Of a DNA stretch of 64,000 nucleotides, positions 58,411-64,000 are shown piece by piece. The stretch lies in contig CM068542.1 in the NCBI GenBank assembly GCA_035048495.1, positions 39,213,109 to 39,277,108 on the forward strand, in the 5' to 3' direction. The DNA is from Euptelea pleiosperma. Taxonomy: Eukaryota; Streptophyta; Magnoliopsida; Ranunculales; Eupteleaceae. Below the pieces are notes generated by a model. It searched no databases. It was not told where the DNA came from and saw only the letters and a program-made list of their open reading frames with translations. The position numbers were made by a program, and so were the translations under genes. Position 1 is the first letter of the stretch. Each line of letters starts with the position of its first letter.

Positions 58411-60489
58411 AGCCAAACCAGCGCAAGGCATGCAAGCTGAAAATGAAGAGTAGAAAACAAGGTTCGAAGTCTCGGGATCGGGGTGGCTGATCCCGATCCG
58501 GCGTGATCTTGAAACACATTAAAAATCAAAAATCAAAAATGCAAAAAAAAAGTGGAAAAATCATAAAAATTTGACTTGATCCACTTCAGTCTCTTTGGAT
58601 GAATAAAAAGCATAAAAAAGGAAAGAAATAATAATAATGGTTTGACTCGATGAGTCGACTCGGCCAGATCGCCCGATCAACCGTGATCTAGTACACGCGT
58701 TGGATCAATGTCTCGTCTCGGGGGCCTCCGAGACCGATCCGGATCTCCGATCTAGACCGGATTGGCTGATTCATCTAACCTTGGTATAAATGGGATGGGA
58801 TATTCACACCTGCATTTTCGCTCAACAAACCCACTTACTCACTAAACCCACCTAAAAATCCTCTCTAACTCTCTACACCCAAGTCACTCTTAACACCCAC
58901 CCATCAAATCAAAACAAAAAAAGACGAGGAGAAAAGGAGGAATAACCTCCGCCATCGGTTCCACTCCTGTTGGAGTATTTTGGTTTTGTAAAACCAGAAA
59001 ATATGAGTATTGGAGTCACTTTGAGCATAAATAAAAGTGAGATCCAATTACCTTTTGAGGTGGGTCCACGTTAGTTTTTCATCTCCTTGATATGGAGAAT
59101 AACGAGGTTAAATTAATTAACTAAGACCCTTTTATGGGTAAATGAAAAATCAGCTCGAAACTACCCATACTAGCAATTTGTAATGTTAGTAAATATTAAT
59201 CCCATATAGAAGAAACATAAAAAAGGAAACAAGCTTATATGTAGAACTTGTTGCTTGTAAACTTGGGAGAGAGAGAATGCAAAGTGTGAGAGAGAGAGAA
59301 GAAGAGGCGGTTGCCATGGCCGCCTTCTTTTTTTAAGGTGGGTGGTGTGAGTGAAAAACAAGGGATAGATTTGTAATTTGTTTTGTTAAGTGGGTTTGAT
59401 GAGCCAAAACACGGGTGTGAATATCCCGTCCCCTGTATAAATAGAGAACAAACTTGTTAACATTTGGTGGTGGAAAATTGCGAATAATGCGATTTTCAGC
59501 TATTAGGGCTGTCAATGGATCGGGTTCAAAGCGACATGCTACATTATTATCTTCGGGACGACCAACAAACAGTTCCTTCTCCAAAGACATGGACTATGGT
59601 AGGGGTGTAAATGGGCCGTCCATGGGCCTTGCTTTTGGTAAAATTTGAGTACGTCCAAGCACGAAGCCCTTATCTAATTCAATTAATATGGCCCCAAGCC
59701 TCTAATGGGACGGCCCGTTTTACACAGACATGCTACTTTGAATTTTAGGCCTTGCTTGGTATTGTATATGTAGTTTGCACGTAAATGTTTGTAGACCAAT
59801 ACTTGATGATCAAATGTTCGCATTGACAAACATTTGTTGAGAAAATATTCGTATGATTGGGGAGGGGAGAGCTGTTTGGGGGAGACCAAGGGGGATGAGA
59901 GAGTTATTTGCCTATTGTCAGCTATTTGCAGCCACGTTTTAGCTGCAAACATTAGATCACTTTTTAGCAAAAGAATGGTTGGGTCAAATGCAAATATTTG
60001 TTGGATGTTCCGCCACCAAGCACACGCAAATGCTGCAATGCTACCAGGCAAGGCCTAAAATGGAATTTGAAGTATATCACATGTATAATACATAGGGTCG
60101 TGCTATTCCACGCTTGAGTAAGACAGAACTGTGTGGTTGAGCCGTGGACTGTCAAATTCAAGAGATCCGGTCCAAGCGGTAACGACTGCAACGAGTAGAA
60201 CAGTCATTTGGGTATTAATGCATTCGTTCCCACGTGGACCGTGGATCGTGGATCTCTTGAATCTGATCCAAGACATGTATTTGATTAATAGAAGAGCTTC
60301 GCTTCGCGTTCAAATTATCTGCTAATTAAGTTCACCAGACAAGGTAGAGTACACAGGGTATCAGAAGGTGCTTTCTTAGTTATGAATGTAGTTTGGTTAC
60401 TAACAACATCCCATTTCCACAGCTCAAAGCTTGCAAATTAGCCACCTACTGCACAGGAACAATCAATCAAATAATATTCATAAAATGAA
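58411..60489. other. Intergenic DNA between FLA and SET-domain genes
   Basis: No gene was recognised. Positions 59729-60080 are a foldback element (listed separately). At 60150-60265, ATTCAAGAGATCCGGTCC and GGATCTCTTGAATCTGATCC form an inverted pair. The rest is AT-rich. Confidence 0.55.
59729..60080. mobile_element. Miniature element with TTAGGCCTTGC termini
   Basis: The left edge reads ACATGCTACTTTGAATTTT then AGGCCTTGCTTGGTA. The right edge is its imperfect inverse (TACCAGGCAAGGCCTAAAA, then a TTGAAGTA word and CACATG). Non-coding. The superfamily is not determined. Confidence 0.7.
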
Positions 60490-63400
60490 TCATGGGTATC
60501 TCTGTATGTCTCCACCCCAGAGCAGATTTCTAACATAACCAGTCAAATAGCCATGACGACAGTAACAAATGCTCGCTAGATATCCTCCGTAAAGCACGCA
60601 ATGAGCGCCAAGCTGAAAGATGCTTGTCCTTTCTTTGTCAGTGTGTTCATCTGCTTCACATCTACAGCTGCAACTGCCTCCATTCACATAGTAAGAACCC
60701 ACATCAGTGCTGCCCGGAGGAGTCCGAGACTTCCCTATATTGGGATTCTTTGTTGTTCCAAGCCAGCTGAAATCAACAGGATCCTTGATGTCTTTAAAGT
60801 AACGTTGGGTGTGAATCAAGAAAGGCCAGACCTTTGGTGAAATCCTTGAAACACAATCAAGAAAACCTTTGGATATCTCCTTAAACTCGCTTTGTGTTGA
60901 GATGCATCGAGATTGATTACAAGACAAATCGACTTCCAATTTGTCCATCAATAAGCACTTGCCATGTTTATGACTGGGCAGAGATGAAAGGCTTAAATCA
61001 GGCAGTTCCCGATATAATATGGAATTCCATATCAAGCTTCTAGCGAGACTCAATAAGGACTCTCCGGCACTTATCCAGAAATTGGCAGTGTGGGCAATCA
61101 ATGAAGATTCAGAGAGGAACAAGTTGTGGGTTGCACCTGCAAGCAACAAGGAGTACGCTGCACTAGTCCTGCTCAGCTTGAAAGCTTCCAACCTATGATA
61201 GTCCATTTCTGAATTGAGAGCCAATAAGTTACTTGCACGGATCTTATAGGCAGAAGCCAATGTTATGAAGGCATTCAGAGAGAGATGATGCAGGGGAAGC
61301 AACTTGAAATTTGGCCATGATGGTTCTTCTTCTGGTTGTAACTGCTCTTCTTGGAGACTTTGAATAAGCATGTTCTCAAGCTTCTCACAGAGAGTTTCAG
61401 GATTCCCAACAGACAAGTACTCGGATATAGTTTCATCCAGGCAATCAGTTAGCTCTTTGTATGGCTCATCTCTATAGAAATTGTGATCCAAACTTGAGTT
61501 GGTTGCCTTGAGGTTGGCAGTGGCATTTTCCTAGAGAGCAGCACCATACACAAGTACATTAACTTTTGTCCATAATGGCCGAGGTTAAAACTTTAAAGAA
61601 CTCAGGCACCTCTGAAGTGTTAACAAAAGAGTGTTGTTCAGTTTGGAGGGCTAGTATGAGAAACAAGTTGATTGGTAATATTCCTTACTTGCAAAACACG
61701 ATCTACATAAGCCAGCGGCAAAGTACTACATCGCCTGCAGCAGCAAATAAACCGATACCTGAACCATAATTCTGAGTGCCTCATTGCCTGAAAAAAATGA
61801 ATGAGAGCATTAGCACATCAACAACCATGAAAGTATGACACGAATTGAAATAGATGAACCATGAAAGTTCAAAAAATTAGCCAAAAAACAAAGGTTGAAA
61901 ACCAACAAGTTAAATGGCAGACGAAGATGTAGGAAACATGCAACATTTTCTTAGCTCAGACTCCGAGTGAATAAGAAATGGACACTCCGTTTGATTCGAA
62001 TGTGAAGTAGAGTACCCAGATGAATATTATCGGTTAGAGGCCATACATCATCGATGATCATCAATGAAAAGTATCATACATTGTCATCCATGTGCAGTAC
62101 TTTAGTATCATACATGTCCTCTTGTACCCAATGTACTGCGATAATCTTATTCCATTAAGATTTTAAGTTTAGTGTTCTATGAATGGACGGAAGATATTGA
62201 GACAGATTCATCCCTTATATTTCTCAATGGATTATGGTTTTGTCTATTAAAGCGATCAATATCCCCACACCATGAGTTGCTTTCACAAACTCAACCTTAC
62301 TAACATATTTGAGAGAGGATAAGCAAATAATTACCAAGTCCTCAAATACCGGCTATAAAACGTATACTGAATTAGCAAATTAATTCCACAAAAAAAAGTC
62401 AATTTGCGAATCGTGTACATTAAAATGATTTTGAGCCAAATTATGCATCCTAAATTCATACTGTATGAGTAAATAAGATTTTGCACTCGCAAAACGGCAA
62501 TTTGGATAAAACAGATGAAATACCTTGGGTTGCAACAAATCTGTGTATGCAACACAAACCTCCTCGCCTTTCTTAATCGGCTTGATGCTCCGTACTATAA
62601 TTCTTGGACCATACACACACAATCCTGCATTACAAAAATGAAAATGTTGAATGATGAATCTAATAAAATCTATGGAATTGAAGTATTCGAACCTTAAAAA
62701 TTCAAAATCAATCCGATCTGATAATCACCATTGTTCAATTTCCTTTCATCACAAACCCATGTCTTCAACTGCAACCAATTTTAAATTCCAATAACTCTCC
62801 CCACACAAAAAAACACTCCAAATCAATAGTAATAAGAGATCAATGGAGCATTTCTTAGTTTTTAGTTCTTACTATAGCTTCTTCACCGGAGGCGATGATC
62901 CGCAACCTTGATTCACCAGAATCCTGTGTCTCGGACCCAACCAAAGAAAACCGGTAACAAGCGTTGGGCGAGCAGCTATGATTGATCCAAGAGAAACTCG
63001 GACCGTAAACTGCTATACCAAGGGTGCGCTGTTCATTAATCTGCACCTCCACGGCATTCGTTAGCACTTGACATAAAACCGTCTCCTCCACCACATTATT
63101 TTCACTCCTCTCTCCTCCTACCTTAAAATCTCCATCTCTCATTCTTCTCGCGAGCGACATCAACCTCCCGCCTTCCCTAATTCTCGCCAGAATCTCGTCG
63201 TATTCCTCCTCATTTTCCAATTTCTCGCGATTACTTATCAAACCGCCGATTCTTTCATATTGGCGGGAGAGGAGCCCGAGTTTTTGGAAGCAGAGGAGGA
63301 GGCGGAGGGCAGTGCGGAGGTCGGAGGTGTCGCCGTGCCACGTGGTGGATTCTGACCGGAGGATCAGGAAAAGGTGGTATTCGGCGCTGGAGAAGTGGCG

Positions 63401-63652
63401 GTCGGAGTCGGCGTCGGAGCAGGCTGGGGAGCAGTAGAGAAGGGTGTGATGGGAGTTGGGCTCGAGTGGGATAGGGTGGGAATTGATGGGTTTGTTGGGG
63501 AGAAGCGGAGGGAATTGGGGGTTTAGAGGGCGGAAGCAAGAGGAGCAATGAGAGTGAAGGAATGGATCGGATAGAGAGAAAGCGATGGGTAGAATTGGGG
63601 GAGTGAGGTCTTCGCCTATGTCGTCTACGTCTTCGCAGGCTCTCATCTCCAT
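60490..63652 (-). CDS. SDG41: SET-domain protein, SDG41 type
   Basis: This is a SMYD-like SET protein, a putative lysine methyltransferase. Exons (5' to 3'): 63652-62887, 62624-62524, 61787-61689, 61530-60490. These give 2007 nt, 668 aa. Near the N-terminus, C36/C39 and C74/C78 (HCSSC, YCSPAC) look like a partial MYND zinc finger. The SET core motif NHSCSPN is at 224-230. The second SET motif GEEVCVAYTDLLQP comes from exon 2, and a Cys cluster (FICCCRRC) from exon 3 resembles the post-SET region. The last exon is helical and of unknown function, with a Cys-rich segment near its end. I set the exon 1 donor at 62887 (CCG/GTGAAG) because the more obvious GTAAGA at 62873 puts exon 2 out of frame. 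Confidence 0.85.
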
Positions 63653-64000
63653 CTTCGCCTATGTCGTCTACTGTCTGTGACGCTTCTTATCGGAGGCAGA
63701 ATTGGACGATATAGGGCTTTACTCAGGTGTGTTTGTAAAAGTTTGCAGATACACGCTTCAGATCGGACGAAATAGGAATGAGTATTTGTCCGATACATGT
63801 TTGGAACCGTAACATACCCTCGTAACTGCCGATATTTTGAGTGTTGTCGTAACGCATCATATCGCCTCTCGAGAGACGCCCATTACGGATTAAGTTACTA
63901 CTACCGCCTCCATGAGATCACAACCCATTGCAAAAACGTTATTAACTCTGGGATTGGTGTTCTCATGGTATGGGCGCCGTGAAGTGATCACATGGTACGC
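63653..64000. promoter_or_regulatory. Upstream region of the SET-domain gene
   Basis: No gene was recognised to the window edge. The words TCTTCGCCTATGTCGTCTAC occur at 63610 and again at 63652, a short duplication spanning the start codon. No TATA box could be fixed. Confidence 0.4.

Noticed and set aside
63255..63548. Proline-rich minus-strand frame of 97 codons
   Set aside because: It is an out-of-frame shadow of SDG41 exon 1.

Overview
The window is nuclear DNA of a flowering plant. It has spliced genes with GT-AG introns, a plant cellulose synthase, and a dense load of Ty1/copia, Ty3/gypsy, LINE and miniature inverted-repeat elements. I cannot fix the species from the sequence. No bacterial operon, CRISPR array or defence system is present.

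Left part (1-17.7 kb): the 3' portion of a SEN1/MAA3-type RNA/DNA helicase on the + strand. Ten exons lie at 1944-15557; the 5' exons, including the Walker A exon, lie beyond the left edge. One 8.46-kb intron is filled by a copia remnant (antisense), a Tat-like gypsy remnant (sense) and a second gypsy RT fragment (antisense). Centre-left (17.7-25.9 kb): a complete 14-exon CESA6-clade cellulose synthase on the - strand, predicted at 1094 aa. From 26 to 37 kb is an intergenic island of miniature elements, many carrying the G-box core CCACGTGG, with one nuclear tRNA-His(GTG) gene.

Centre-right (37.1-51.0 kb): a complete 8-exon WDR83/MORG1-type WD40 gene on the - strand (299 aa). Its 10.2-kb first intron holds a LINE 3' fragment and a recent copia element of about 6.3 kb with near-identical LTRs, a 5-bp target duplication and an unusual 938-bp tandem duplication of its leader plus the start of gag. 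Right part: a single-exon fasciclin-like protein gene (- strand) with an 18-unit decapeptide repeat and a duplicated start region (56.5-58.1 kb), then a four-exon SDG41-type SET-domain gene (- strand, 60.5-63.65 kb).

The genes are ordinary housekeeping, cell-wall and chromatin genes and do not form a shared pathway. The notable content is structural: tandem duplications that copy splice or start signals, nested elements in introns, a G-box-carrying foldback family, and the coding minisatellite. Exon boundaries were derived by hand from reading frame, splice dinucleotides and family knowledge; none was tested against transcripts.
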